Of a stretch of DNA of 61,341 nucleotides, positions 26,911-36,764 are shown one piece after another. The translations under genes and the position numbers were made by a program. Position 1 is the first letter of the stretch. Every line of letters begins with the position of its first letter. Source of the stretch: an uncultured bacterium (GTDB lineage Bacteria > Muiribacteriota > Ozemobacteria > Ozemobacterales > Ozemobacteraceae); contig ONIU01000029.1 in assembly GCA_900317935.1 (NCBI GenBank), forward strand, positions 4,109-65,449, given 5' to 3'. Under the pieces are notes generated by a model, which was not told the origin of the DNA, ran no database searches, and saw nothing but the letters and a program-made list of their open reading frames with translations.

Positions 26911-29289
26911 ATGGCTGTCTGGGATTTTATAAAAAACATAGCAGAAAACATATCTGACACTCTAAACGATTTAAGTGACACTGTCAGTGAAAACTCTGGT
27001 TCTATTATTCCCTCAGGTAAAAAGCAAAATTCATTTTACAAATATTCTTCTAGCACAAACCCTGTTCCGAATTTTCCTAAAATAGAATTAATTGGTACAA
27101 AAGGAAATAAAAGCAAAGCCGTTAAAAATCATCTAACTATAAATGATTACCAAAAGAAATATGTAATTGAAAGTCTTCAAAAAAAGATTGACTCTATGTC
27201 GAATCAGGAAAAAGCCTATGTTTACTACTATTTAGCATACAAGCACAATAAACTAAGAGGAATACTTGGCTGTAAGATTGAAGAAGCAGAAATTGCTATG
27301 AAATACATAGAAAAAGCCTTAGAGCTTTACCCAGATAATTTAGATTTTGTTTATGAGTATTTCAGAATATGTGATAATGATGATTTTTGCTTTTGTAAAG
27401 ATAAAATAAAAGATGTTTGTGAATTATGCATTAAACTATCGAATAATCAAGATGTAAAAAATGAGTTTTGCAATATATATTACTTAATGGGTAAATATTA
27501 TTATCGAGAAGAAGAATTATACTCAAAAGCTATAGACTGTTTAAATAAAGCCATAGAATATACAAAAGATAAGCCACAATCTGATTTCTTATATATGTAT
27601 GATTTACTTGCTACCATTTATGATATTATTGGAAACTTCAAAGAAGCTTTAAAAATATGCGATTATATCCTAAGCATTAAGTCTGACTATTATGGGGTTC
27701 CAGAATTAAGAGGGAAAATATTAAATAAAATAAAAGCAGGGGTTAAAGTAGAAGCGGTTAAACGTAAAAACTATGAATCCAACATGTTTTTTCAATTCAA
27801 AAGAAGCGAAGGAAAGTATCCTTTAAGACATATACAGGAAGCTTATGATCATTATACAAACGCTCAAAATCTAGTTCAAAAAGGTAAAAGAGCTGAAGCA
27901 ATAAAAGAGTACCAAATAATAAAAAAAATGCTTCCAGAAGAATCTGAACAAATAAACAATCTTATTAGTTTGCACATATCTATCGGCTTAGATCAAAATG
28001 AAGAAGGCATGAATACAGACCTTTTATTTGAATCTCTGTTTGAAAACCTTAAAATAGTATCCGCTTCAGGAGATCAAAAAGAATTAGCAAGAATTTATAA
28101 TTCCTTGGGCTGCGCATATTCACATATTGAAGATTATGAAAAATCAGTAGAGTATCATAAAAAATCTCTAAGCGTTATAGAAGACCCTTTTCATTATTCA
28201 AATTTAGCAATCACCTACTCTTCGATGGGTAAGTATTATGAAGCTATTGAAATATATGAAAAAATAAAGAAAAAATTCCCCCAAGCAGATGAATACATAA
28301 AAACAGATTACAATATAGAACGACTTAAAGGTATTATCGCTGGAAAAATCGATCCAAAAGAAAAAATAGATGATAATAAAGTTTTAGCAGATGAACAGAG
28401 TAAAAAAGGCGATTTACAATTTGACAAACAATATTATATTAAAGCAATAGAAAACTATAATGCAGCATTTGGAACAAAAGAAAGCGTAGACTACTTATTT
28501 AAAGTATTATTGGGTAAAAATATTTATGAATCTCCTTTTTATGAAGAATCAGAAAAAGGATTTGAAGCGGTTAATCTTTGTGTAAAAGAAGATAATTTCA
28601 AATATTTACCTTTCATTTGTACAGTATATGGTGACGCTGTTTCTTATGAAGCCTGGGGTCAAAGCAAATTATCTGCAGAATACTATGAAATAGCAGTTTT
28701 TCTCTTAGATATGGTTCCCATAAGTGAAAGATTTGCTGCACCCTACTATAAACTAGGTCTGTTAAAAGAACAAGATTCGAATTATAAAGAAGCCTTAAAA
28801 CTATTTGAGCAGACAAAAGAAATAGACAAAAACTACAATGTTGAAGAGGATATAACCAGAGTTCAGAATATTCTTGCTGAAAAAGAAGAAATAAATAAGA
28901 AAGAATATGCTAATCATTACACACTAGTAAAAAAATATCAGAACGCCAAAATATTTAATATGTTTTTCGAAGAGGGGAAAAAGGCTTTACAATACTCTCC
29001 AAATAACATAAAGCTTTATTATTTAATCGCGGATACTGCCATCAAGCAATCCATGCTCTTTGAAGCGAAATGGGCAGCAAAAGAAGGTCTGAGACTAGAT
29101 TTAGATAAATATGACGAAAACAAGCTTTTTTATAAGTTTATTCTTATTCTTGGGAAAATATGTAAGTATGAAAATAAACCAGAACAAGCCAAATACTATT
29201 TTGAGGTCATAGTTGAAAATGAAGATGATAGTTCCTGTGATTATTATCAAGAAGCCCACACAGAATTATTTTCTTTAGAACAATATTAA
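26911..29289 (+). CDS. TPR-repeat protein, cytoplasmic
   Basis: A 792-residue protein with many degenerate tetratricopeptide repeats. The N-terminus (MAVWDFIKNIAENISDTL, then a Ser/Asn-rich stretch to about 60) has no export signal. Repeat-like helices run from about 90 to 790, with recognisable units such as YSKAIDCLNKAIEYT, YEKSVEYHKKSLSVI and YYEAIEIYEKIKKKFP. The repeats suggest a protein-interaction scaffold. It is much less regular and more Lys/Tyr-rich than the giant TPR proteins at 41964 and 46848. AGGGAAA precedes the ATG, and a strong bidirectional terminator follows. It is monocistronic; no partner is indicated by neighbours. Confidence 0.8.
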   Translation: MAVWDFIKNIAENISDTLNDLSDTVSENSGSIIPSGKKQNSFYKYSSSTNPVPNFPKIELIGTKGNKSKAVKNHLTINDYQKKYVIESLQKKIDSMSNQEKAYVYYYLAYKHNKLRGILGCKIEEAEIAMKYIEKALELYPDNLDFVYEYFRICDNDDFCFCKDKIKDVCELCIKLSNNQDVKNEFCNIYYLMGKYYYREEELYSKAIDCLNKAIEYTKDKPQSDFLYMYDLLATIYDIIGNFKEALKICDYILSIKSDYYGVPELRGKILNKIKAGVKVEAVKRKNYESNMFFQFKRSEGKYPLRHIQEAYDHYTNAQNLVQKGKRAEAIKEYQIIKKMLPEESEQINNLISLHISIGLDQNEEGMNTDLLFESLFENLKIVSASGDQKELARIYNSLGCAYSHIEDYEKSVEYHKKSLSVIEDPFHYSNLAITYSSMGKYYEAIEIYEKIKKKFPQADEYIKTDYNIERLKGIIAGKIDPKEKIDDNKVLADEQSKKGDLQFDKQYYIKAIENYNAAFGTKESVDYLFKVLLGKNIYESPFYEESEKGFEAVNLCVKEDNFKYLPFICTVYGDAVSYEAWGQSKLSAEYYEIAVFLLDMVPISERFAAPYYKLGLLKEQDSNYKEALKLFEQTKEIDKNYNVEEDITRVQNILAEKEEINKKEYANHYTLVKKYQNAKIFNMFFEEGKKALQYSPNNIKLYYLIADTAIKQSMLFEAKWAAKEGLRLDLDKYDENKLFYKFILILGKICKYENKPEQAKYYFEVIVENEDDSSCDYYQEAHTELFSLEQY

Positions 29290-29323
29290 GATATTTTAAT
29301 ATTTATCGTAATCGAAAAAATAC

Positions 29324-29361
29324 AAAAAAATACCCCAAGAATTATCTTGGGGTATTTTTTT
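29324..29361. terminator. bidirectional rho-independent terminator
   Basis: TACCCCAAGA/TCTTGGGGTA with loop ATTA, seven A before and seven T after. It lies between the TPR gene and the convergent permease pseudogene and can serve both. Its stem is identical to the terminator at 30866-30904. Confidence 0.9.
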
Positions 29362-29375
29362 AGAAACTTCAATCT

Positions 29376-30729
29376 TTAAATAAAAATATATTTACAGACA
29401 AATAATACTGAAAGAACATATAACAAAGGATGCACTTTCTTTCCTTCTCCACATAACAAATGAATAAGTGTGTAAGAAATAATGCCGAAAGATATTCCTT
29501 CAGAAATGGAATAGAAAAATGGCATTGCTATTATAGCAAGAAAAGCTGGAACTGCATCTGTTAGATGGTCAAAATTAATATGAACAACCTGTCTTACCAT
29601 TAAAAAACCAACTATTACAAGTGCTGGAGTTATCGCAAAAACAGGGATTGTAAGGAATAAAGGTGCAAAAAATAGAGACATTAAAAACAAGAAAGCTGCT
29701 ACAATAGAAGTCAGCCCAGTTCTACCGCCTGCAGAAATACCTGAAGCTGATTCAACAAAAGTAGTAACAGTAGAAGTCCCACAGACAGCTCCGAGTGTAG
29801 TTCCTATTGCATCAGCCAGAAGAGCACCCTTAATACCTGGAAGCTTATACTCTTTATCAAGCATATTTCCAGAAGCAGCACAACCAATCAATGTTCCAAT
29901 AGTATCAAACAAATCTACAAACAAAAAAGCTGATAATACAGTAATGAAATTAAAAAATCCACCAGGACCCGATATTTCACTAAAGCCTCTAGTAAAAGCA
30001 CAAAAAGTAGGCTTCAATGTAAAATCAGTAGAAAGAATATTATTAACATGAGGGATTACAGAAAAAAAATCTTTGTCATCAGGAACATACAAGCCTTGTA
30101 GTTCAAATAACATACCCACTAACCAGGTTGCTACCATACCCCATAGTATGCTGCCCAAAATTTTCTTATGCATTAAAATCGTAGTTATTATAATTCCGAC
30201 TAGTGCAAGAAAAGCGGAACAGGTGTAATTAGACCAAGTCTTAAACGAGATTAGAGAAACAAGTGTCGCCGGGTTATCAACTAATACGTGACCTGATTTT
30301 AAGCCAATAAAACCAATGTATAACCCTATACCAACTGTAACAGCTATTTTTAATGGATGTGGGATTGAATTAAAAATAGCTTCTCTGACATTTGTCAAAA
30401 GCGAAATAAGCGTTAAGCCCCATACCGGCAGACAATACAAATGGGAGATTAGCAATCGTTCCCATTAAAAAAGTAGCTACAAAAGAGCATAAAACAGTAG
30501 CAGTAAAAACTGCTGTTTTATCCATTCCGCATTCGCCAAGTATCATCGGATTAACAGCCAAAATGTAAGCCATTGTCATAAAAGTCGTAATACCGGCAAT
30601 TACTTCTGTTTTGGCGTTAGTTTTGTGATCTTTAAGTTTAAAAAATCTTTCAAAGAATCCAGAATTTTTCAATTCTACTTCTGATTGAACTTCGACGGGT
30701 TGTTCATCAGGTTTATTAATGTCTTCCAT
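29376..30729 (-). pseudogene. purine permease of the AzgA/PbuG family, broken by an internal deletion
   Basis: Two minus-strand frames make up one xanthine/uracil-type (NCS2, AzgA branch) permease. The first (start ATG 30729, after GAGGA) reads through KTEVIAGITTFMTMAYILAVNP and NLPFVLSAGMGLNAYFA and then leaves frame at about 30405. The second continues with LLTNVREAIFNSIPHPLKIAV through FVDLFDTIGTLIG, GTSTVTTFVESASGI and GGRTGL to the end. From memory of PbuG-type proteins, about 30 residues, most of the next membrane segment, are missing between these points, and the loss is not a multiple of three. Intact members take up adenine, guanine or hypoxanthine. The rest of the reading frame is clean, so the break is recent or an assembly error. 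Confidence 0.82.
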
Positions 30730-30865
30730 TTTATCATTCCTCAACAATTAAAATTCTCTTACTTTTGATTTTAGCAAAAAATATCAAGTAACACTATACT
30801 AAATTAAAATATCCCTTTTTTCTATAAAGAGTAAAAACTGCTAAGACCAACTATAATAATCAGGT

Positions 30866-30904
30866 AAAAAAAATACCCCAAGAATTCTCTTGGGGTATTT
30901 TTTT
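30866..30904 (-). terminator. rho-independent terminator of the oad operon
   Basis: TACCCCAAGA/TCTTGGGGTA with loop ATTC, flanked by eight A and seven T, just past the oadB stop at 30911. It is symmetric, so it also blocks transcription from the other side. Confidence 0.9.
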
Positions 30905-30910
30905 ACTAAT

Positions 30911-32140
30911 TTAGCCTACAAGCGCAAGCAAGATACCTGCGGCAACGGCAGAACCGATAACACCAGAAACATTCGGCCCCATGGCATGCATAAGCAGGAA
31001 ATTCTGTTTATCGTATTCCTGACCAACTTTATTAGAAACACGAGCAGCCATAGGAACTGCAGAAACACCAGCAGAACCGATTAGCGGATTAATCTTTTCA
31101 TTAGAGAAAAGGTTCATAAATTTAGCCATAAGAACACCGGCAGCAGTACCAAAACTGAATGCCAACAAGCCAAGAACAACAATTCCGCCAGTCTGAAGAG
31201 TAAGGAACTTTTCTGCAGAAAGCTTAGAACCAACAGCCAAACCAAGTAATATAGTAGTTATATTACAAAGTTCATTCTGAGCAGTCTTAGAAAGTCTTTC
31301 TGTAACGCCACATTCTTTAATGATGTTACCGAACATCAAAGCACCGATTAGAGGAGCAGCATCCGGAAGAAGCAAAGCGCAGAGAAGAACAATTACCAAT
31401 GGGAATATAATCTTTTCAGTCTGGCTAACTTCACGAAGTTGTTTCATTTTAATCTTGCGTTCTTCTTCAGTAGTGAGAGCCTTCATTATAGGTGGCTGAA
31501 TAATAGGAACCAAAGCCATATAAGAATAAGCAGCAACTGCTATTGATCCTAAATATGGAGTTCCAAGATGAGAAGCTAAGAATATAGAAGTAGGACCATC
31601 AGCCCCACCAATAATTGCGATTGAAGCACAATCTTTCATAGTGAAACCTAAGCCGGCCTGAGAAAGAAGAACAGCTCCTAATAAAGTACCAAAAATACCA
31701 AACTGAGCAGCTCCACCGAGAAGTGCCATTTTAGGATTAGCAATCAAAGGACCAAAATCTGTCATTGCCCCAACACCAAAGAATATTAATATTGGGAAAA
31801 TACCAGACCCGTCTCCGCCAATACCGAAAGAGAATATTGTATGAAGGAAACCTTCTGTTGCAATATTAGCAACTGGAATATTTGATAATAATCCACCAAA
31901 AGCTATAGGCAACAATAATAATGGTTCATATTGTTTTTTGATAGCAAGATAAATTAGGAACAAACATACCAAAATCATGATAAGTTGTCCCAAACCACCA
32001 CTCATTACAAAATAATTATACAAACCTGTTCGATGCCAAAGATTAACAAAGGACGTTCCTAAATCTAATGAGGCAGTTTCTGTAGCAACATTTTGAGCAA
32101 GAGTTGAAACAGACTGCGTTATAGTTGCAATATCAGCCAT
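30911..32140 (-). CDS. oadB: oxaloacetate decarboxylase, beta subunit (Na+ pump)
   Basis: Integral membrane subunit that decarboxylates carboxybiotin and couples this to Na+ export. The 409-residue protein has about nine to eleven hydrophobic segments and family landmarks: [41 protein letters not shown] (the GGADGPT motif carries an essential Asp), and the end [24 protein letters not shown] followed by [21 protein letters not shown]. The related methylmalonyl-CoA and glutaconyl-CoA pumps use very similar beta subunits, so the substrate is set by the neighbouring alpha subunit. It follows oadA by 21 bases and has AAGGAG upstream. Confidence 0.93.
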   Translation of the reverse strand: MADIATITQSVSTLAQNVATETASLDLGTSFVNLWHRTGLYNYFVMSGGLGQLIMILVCLFLIYLAIKKQYEPLLLLPIAFGGLLSNIPVANIATEGFLHTIFSFGIGGDGSGIFPILIFFGVGAMTDFGPLIANPKMALLGGAAQFGIFGTLLGAVLLSQAGLGFTMKDCASIAIIGGADGPTSIFLASHLGTPYLGSIAVAAYSYMALVPIIQPPIMKALTTEEERKIKMKQLREVSQTEKIIFPLVIVLLCALLLPDAAPLIGALMFGNIIKECGVTERLSKTAQNELCNITTILLGLAVGSKLSAEKFLTLQTGGIVVLGLLAFSFGTAAGVLMAKFMNLFSNEKINPLIGSAGVSAVPMAARVSNKVGQEYDKQNFLLMHAMGPNVSGVIGSAVAAGILLALVG

Positions 32141-32161
32141 AAGTTTGACAACTCCTTATTA

Positions 32162-33961
32162 TCAATTTATTGTTAATATTTCTTGATCTTTAACTACTGC
32201 AGAACCTTTAGTAGCAATTATGTTACCAACAGTACCAGCAACGGGTGATGGAACGTTAATTTCCATTTTCATTGCTTCAACAACAAGAAGGTCTTGATCT
32301 TTTGCTACAGTATCGCCAGGATTTACCAAAAATCTGACAATAGTTCCATTCATTGGAGCAAGAACTTTTGTTCCGGCGCCAGAAGAAGTTGGAGCAACAG
32401 CAGTATTGGTATTGAGTTCAGCTGTAGTAAAATCATAAGTCTTTCCATTAACAGTAGCTTTGTTGCCATCTAATTTAACAGCGTAGGTCTTACCATTAAT
32501 AGTAACGTTCATGCCATTTGAAGCACTCTTAGCAGCAGCTGGTTTAGCAGGTTCATTCTTTCTGATACCAAGTTTAGCTTCGCCCTTAAGATAAGTAATA
32601 CCTTTTTCAAGACAGGTTGCAACGATGAAAATATTTTCATCAGTTACTGGCAGACCATTATCTTCAAGAGTCTTTTTATGAGCTGCAATACTCTTCTTTG
32701 GATTAGCATCGTTAATTTCAAGAACGGTCTTGGTTGTTGGTTCCATCTTCAACTGTTCAGAAGCAATCTTAACAATTTCTGGGTCAGGAGCAACCGGAGT
32801 CTTACCAAAATAACCGAGAACCATCTTTCCGTAACCTTCAGTAATCTTCTTCCATGGGCCGAACATTACGTTAGCCATTGCCTGCTGGCAGTAGAACTGA
32901 GAAACTGGAGTAACAGAAGTGCCATAACCACCCTTCTTAACTACGTTTTCCATTTCAGCAATAAGCAGTGGGAACTTATCAAGAGTGCCGTTATCTCTCA
33001 TCATCTGAGTATTAGCAGTTAATGCACCACCAGGCATTGGCGAAAAAATGATAGCTGGATTAACAGCTCTAGATTCTGGTGGCATCATATAATCTTTCAT
33101 ACAATCCATGAAAACTTTTTCAGCTTCATAAATTTTATTAAGATCGATACCCAAATCATAATCAGTTCCCTTAAGAGCATGCCACATAGTGATAATGTCT
33201 GGCTGGCAGGTTCCACCAGATACAGGTTGCATAGCAAGGTCTAATCCGGTAGCGCCACCTTCTAATGCTGCCAAATAAGCAGCAACACCGTTACCAGCTG
33301 TTTCATGGCCATGGAAAACGATGTGCATATCTGCACCTAGCATTTCTCTAGCTCTTCTAATAGTTTCTCTAACTTTTGATGGGCAGGAAGTTCCTGAAGC
33401 ATCTTTAAAGCAAAGTGAGTCAAAATGCAAACCAGAATCAAGAATCTGGCGAAGAACTTTCATGTAGAAATCTGGAGTATGAGCTTCACTGCCTTCACAG
33501 CCAGGAGGAAGTTCCATCATAGTAATGGTAGCCTGATGTTTTAAACCAGCGTTAACAATACACTGACCACTATATTTAATATTGTTGATATCATTTAAAG
33601 CGTCAAAATTTCTTATTGTAGTTGTGCTGTGTTTTTTAAACATTTTTGCGTGAAGATCAATAACTTCACTGCTTTGAGAATCAAGACCAACAACATTAAC
33701 ACCACGAGCAAGAGTTTGAAGTTCGACATCAGGACCAACAGTCTTTCTGAAGGTATCCATCATATCGAATGCATCTTCATTACAATAAAAATATAAAGAC
33801 TGGAATCTGGCACCGCCGCCAAATTCAAAATATCTGATACCTGCTTCTTTTGCGGCAGCAACAGCAGGCATAAAATCCTTAGTTAAAACACGAGCTCCGA
33901 ATACAGACTGGAAACCATCACGAAATGATGTATCCATAACTTTAATTAATTTTTTTGCCAT
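32162..33961 (-). CDS. oadA: oxaloacetate decarboxylase, alpha subunit (carboxyltransferase plus biotin carrier)
   Basis: Transfers CO2 from oxaloacetate to a biotin on its own C-terminal domain, giving pyruvate; carboxybiotin is then used by OadB. Layout: HMGL-like TIM barrel from about 5 (MDTSFRDGFQS, then CFKDASGT near 198 and HGHETAGNG near 230), a conserved carboxylase domain to about 455, an Ala/Pro linker, and a biotinyl domain with VVEAMKMEI, Lys565 being the biotin site. It is a divergent form: classical enzymes read DTxxRDAHQS where this has DTSFRDGFQS. Pyruvate carboxylase subunit B is an alternative, but oadB and oadG beside it decide for the Na+ pump. Its ribosome site GAGGTG overlaps the oadG stop. 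Confidence 0.92.
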   Translation of the reverse strand: MAKKLIKVMDTSFRDGFQSVFGARVLTKDFMPAVAAAKEAGIRYFEFGGGARFQSLYFYCNEDAFDMMDTFRKTVGPDVELQTLARGVNVVGLDSQSSEVIDLHAKMFKKHSTTTIRNFDALNDINNIKYSGQCIVNAGLKHQATITMMELPPGCEGSEAHTPDFYMKVLRQILDSGLHFDSLCFKDASGTSCPSKVRETIRRAREMLGADMHIVFHGHETAGNGVAAYLAALEGGATGLDLAMQPVSGGTCQPDIITMWHALKGTDYDLGIDLNKIYEAEKVFMDCMKDYMMPPESRAVNPAIIFSPMPGGALTANTQMMRDNGTLDKFPLLIAEMENVVKKGGYGTSVTPVSQFYCQQAMANVMFGPWKKITEGYGKMVLGYFGKTPVAPDPEIVKIASEQLKMEPTTKTVLEINDANPKKSIAAHKKTLEDNGLPVTDENIFIVATCLEKGITYLKGEAKLGIRKNEPAKPAAAKSASNGMNVTINGKTYAVKLDGNKATVNGKTYDFTTAELNTNTAVAPTSSGAGTKVLAPMNGTIVRFLVNPGDTVAKDQDLLVVEAMKMEINVPSPVAGTVGNIIATKGSAVVKDQEILTIN

Positions 33962-33975
33962 TTTTTTAATTCACC

Positions 33976-34206
33976 TCATGCATTAGCTTTTACAATAGCA
34001 ATAGCTGCGGCAATTTCTTCCATTTCGGTTGTATTACCAGTTGATACAGGGATAGCCGGAGCTGGTTTGGGTTGTGGGAAATATTTTAAGAAAGTTTCAG
34101 AAGTGAGAACCCTAGAAGTAAGGTTCATAACCAAAATCATTATGCTCAAGAATGTAAAAACAACAAACATTCCTATGACCATAATAATTACAGAGTTTAA
34201 AAACAT
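33976..34206 (-). CDS. oadG: oxaloacetate decarboxylase, gamma subunit
   Basis: A 76-residue small subunit with one N-terminal membrane helix (about 4-27), a short basic/polar region and a Pro/Ala-rich linker, then a helical tail. In known pumps the gamma subunit anchors the alpha subunit to the membrane beta subunit. Assignment rests on size, topology and its place directly before oadA (14-base gap). AGGAG lies eight bases before the ATG. First gene of the three-gene minus-strand operon. Confidence 0.87.
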   Translation of the reverse strand: MFLNSVIIMVIGMFVVFTFLSIMILVMNLTSRVLTSETFLKYFPQPKPAPAIPVSTGNTTEMEEIAAAIAIVKANA

Positions 34207-34267
34207 CGTTTTACTCCTGTAAATTATTGTAATTCAGGTATAAAAACTGCCCAAATTATTTATGGGG

Positions 34268-34296
34268 ATTGTAACATAATTCACAAGCAAATTCAA
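34268..34296 (-). promoter_or_regulatory. sigma70-type promoter of oadGAB
   Basis: On the minus strand TTGAAT, a 17-base spacer and TACAAT preceded by TG-n (extended -10). The expected start of transcription is about 55 bases before the oadG ATG. Confidence 0.65.
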
Positions 34297-34302
34297 CTTT
34301 AT

Positions 34303-34497
34303 TAGATTTAAGATTCAAGACATAAGTTACAAGTTACAAGTTACAAGTTACAAGTTTCAAGTTTCAAGTTAAAAGTTATAAGATTTAAGATATAAGTTAC
34401 AAGATTCAAGATTTAAGATTTAAGACCAAGTCTCAGGATATAAGTTTTACTAGTTACTAGTTATAAGTCATAAGTTGCGAGTCACAAGATTCAAGTT
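34303..34497. repeat. 7-bp tandem repeat tract, AGTTACA type, eroded
   Basis: Runs of AAGTTAC and AAGTTTC alternate with AGATTTA and AGATATA variants for about 195 bases, immediately upstream of the oad promoter. The centre near 34325-34370 is nearly perfect and the edges are diverged. Same style as the tract at 21171-21310 but a different word. Confidence 0.8.
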
Positions 34498-34632
34498 AAA
34501 ATCACCTTGCTAAGACACTTATTTTTATAAATAATAATTTATACAAGTTCACAATCGGTGGAAAATTCTTGATTTTATAAATAAATCTTTATTTTTCTTG
34601 TTTTTGTTATTTTTAACCCTCATTAAATCAGA

Positions 34633-34674
34633 AACCTCATATTATAAATAAAGATTTATTTATAATATGAGGTT
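34633..34674. repeat. 42-bp perfect palindrome
   Basis: Two 20-base arms (AACCTCATATTATAAATAAA and its complement) meet around GA. An imperfect relative of the inner arm (TTATAAATAAATC...TTTATTT) lies at 34575-34593. There is no U-tract, so it is not a usual terminator. It may form a cruciform or be a protein-binding site, or may be a small palindromic mobile element. Confidence 0.75.
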
Positions 34675-34778
34675 ATAAACACCCAAACTATGATATTATT
34701 TTCACAAAGAGCTTAGTCTGGATTAGTCTTATTCATATTATAAACCTTATCTTCTCCACACAGACCTGAATTTTTGAC

Positions 34779-34801
34779 AAAAAAAATGAGCCAAAAGGCT
34801 C
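34779..34801 (-). terminator. rho-independent terminator of the Lys/Glu/Pro-rich secreted protein gene
   Basis: On the minus strand GAGCC, TTTT, GGCTC, then A and eight T. It lies about 190 bases past the stop at 34989. Confidence 0.75.
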
Positions 34802-34988
34802 TCTTCTTCATCCTTTCTAAGACAGACTTAGTTAGCACAAGCCAGCTTAGAATGTAAATCAGACAAGGCTTCTTATTGTCTGATCCTATTCAACTAGTTA
34901 TTAACACCCACCTTTCTTAATTCAATTCCTATTAAAAGCTTTATTAATAAAGACTTTCTTGTTCTATAACACCTGTTTATTCTTATTC
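34802..34988 (-). ncRNA. candidate structured 3' UTR or small RNA
   Basis: Between the stop codon at 34989 and the terminator lie about 190 non-coding bases with three further hairpins in minus-strand sense: ATCAGACAA/TTGTCTGAT (34858-34884), AAGC/GCTT (around 34839-34848) and CTAAG/CTTAG (34817-34831). Such a row of hairpins ending in a U-tract resembles a 3'-UTR-derived small RNA. I do not recognise a known family, and no promoter inside it is clear. Confidence 0.3.
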
Positions 34989-36623
34989 TTAGTATGCTCT
35001 TAAACGTATTGTAGAGCTGAAATTCGGATTAAAATAAGGTCTGAAGGCATACTTTTCTGAAATGGAACTATTGCTTTTATTAGAGGAGTTATCAGCAATT
35101 TTACTATTATTAGCAGCTTCTGGAGGAGCCTGAGGTGCCACAGAAGCCTTCATAAGGTTATTATCCTTATTTGGTTTCTTGTTATCTGCTCGCTTAATAA
35201 GATCTACAACAATCTTATGCATGCGAACCATACTGGCTGACCTTCTAATAGAAGCCATTTCGATGCTGTCTGATTTTTCATCATAAGCATGTAGTCTCTT
35301 GATCCTTGCCATTTTTTCAGAAGCTTCAGCAAACAAGGGCTTTGTTTCTTCTACATTCTTTGTTTCAAGCATTACAACCGGCTTATTATAGGAAACAACA
35401 GGTGCTTCTTCCTTAGTTTCAGCAATTTCTTCAACTACTGGCTTAGGTTCTACAACAGCAGCCGGAGCGGCAGGTGCTTCAAAAGGCTTAACTTCAACAG
35501 TTTTTTCTGGTTCAGCCTTCTTAACTGTTTTTGCAACAGTTTTCTTAGTCTTAACAACTTTATTTTCAACTTTAACAGGTTTTACAACCTTAACATCATC
35601 ATTAGAGGTCTTTTTAGAACCAATAACAATCTTAGGAGCATTCTTATCAGCCATAAGAACGAGTTTACCATTAGCATCTCTTACAAAAACAAGAGGAGCT
35701 GAGAACCAATCCCATTCTGGTGGGCATTCGTTATCATCAACTCTAACCTTTTTGGTAACTCTTCTAACTTTTGAATGTTTCTTTACTTCTGGTTTAGATT
35801 CTTCTTTAACTTCTGTTTTTTCAGCCTTTTTCATTTCAACCGGCTTATCTGAAGATTTAGAAGAAGATTTAACAATATCTTTCTTAGCAGAATTATTGGA
35901 AATAGTCTTTTCTGCTGGTTTTACTTCTGCTTTCTTTACAACTGGAGTTTCGACAACAGCTTTAACTGGAACATCTTTCTTTTCAGCAGTCTTAACTTCA
36001 GCTTTCTTTTCTACAGGAGCCTGGGCTTTAACTGTAGAAGTCTTTTCTTTAGAAGCCTTAGTAGTAACTGGAGAAATGTCTTTTTCTACGATTTTAGCAG
36101 AAGCTATTAAATTACTTGCTGGTTTTGGCGATTCATCACCTTTGATAGAAAAATCATCATCAGCATTATCGTCTTCGTCATCAAGCTGCTTAATATCCTG
36201 ATTTTTAACTGAGTTAACCAATAAAGAAGGTGGAGCTGCAGGAGTTAATTCTTCTGATTTTTCTTCTACGGGATTCTGTTTTACAACTGGTGCCGGAACA
36301 GCATCAATTTCTTTCACGCTTTTTTCAGCATTACTGCTTGCAGAAACAGCACTAACAGAAACAGGCTTAACTTCTTTGGAAGATGCCAAAGCCTTTTCTG
36401 TTTTCACATCTTTTTTTTCAGAAGGTTTTACAACTTTATTGCTGCTGTTTGTTTCGCCATTTTTTGCTGAAGCCATCATTACAGATGGTGGCAGAGAGGG
36501 TGCTTCCAGACCATAAGCTTTATTGTCTGAAGATAAAGAACCTGAAATAACTGCAGTAGAAAATAGCAGCAATCCCAGATTTTTTGATAATCTAAAACCC
36601 TTTTTTGGCTTAACAAATCTCAT
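34989..36623 (-). CDS. secreted Lys/Glu/Val/Pro-rich low-complexity protein
   Basis: About 544 residues from the ATG at 36623, which has AAGGTG close upstream; the open frame extends to 36656 but without family support. A basic N-terminus and hydrophobic segment (NLGLLLFSTAVISGS) suggest Sec export. Most of the rest is disordered, built from repeats like VEKKAEVKTAEKKDVPVK and PVVKKAEVKPAEK. One ordered-looking island (near 300-340: CPPEWDWFSAPLVFVRDANG) and a C-terminal segment rich in Tyr/Phe/Arg (FRPYFNPNFSSTIRLRAY) break the disorder. Unrecognised. Proteins of this type span the periplasm, but that role is inference. The gene has a long 3' UTR ending at 34779. Confidence 0.7.
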   Translation of the reverse strand: MRFVKPKKGFRLSKNLGLLLFSTAVISGSLSSDNKAYGLEAPSLPPSVMMASAKNGETNSSNKVVKPSEKKDVKTEKALASSKEVKPVSVSAVSASSNAEKSVKEIDAVPAPVVKQNPVEEKSEELTPAAPPSLLVNSVKNQDIKQLDDEDDNADDDFSIKGDESPKPASNLIASAKIVEKDISPVTTKASKEKTSTVKAQAPVEKKAEVKTAEKKDVPVKAVVETPVVKKAEVKPAEKTISNNSAKKDIVKSSSKSSDKPVEMKKAEKTEVKEESKPEVKKHSKVRRVTKKVRVDDNECPPEWDWFSAPLVFVRDANGKLVLMADKNAPKIVIGSKKTSNDDVKVVKPVKVENKVVKTKKTVAKTVKKAEPEKTVEVKPFEAPAAPAAVVEPKPVVEEIAETKEEAPVVSYNKPVVMLETKNVEETKPLFAEASEKMARIKRLHAYDEKSDSIEMASIRRSASMVRMHKIVVDLIKRADNKKPNKDNNLMKASVAPQAPPEAANNSKIADNSSNKSNSSISEKYAFRPYFNPNFSSTIRLRAY

Positions 36624-36764
36624 AAAAACACCTTCATTTATTAGAGTGAATATCAAGCTGACTAAGCCAATTAAGGCTTTGTGTCAGCTTGTTATTAACA
36701 ATTTTGCAGTTAAAAGCAATAAAGTTTTCACTCTAAAAATATTTAATATTGTAAAAATTACAAC

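Noticed and set aside
34633..34674. Rho-independent terminator
   Set aside because: No T-tract follows on either strand, and the hairpin is AT-rich.
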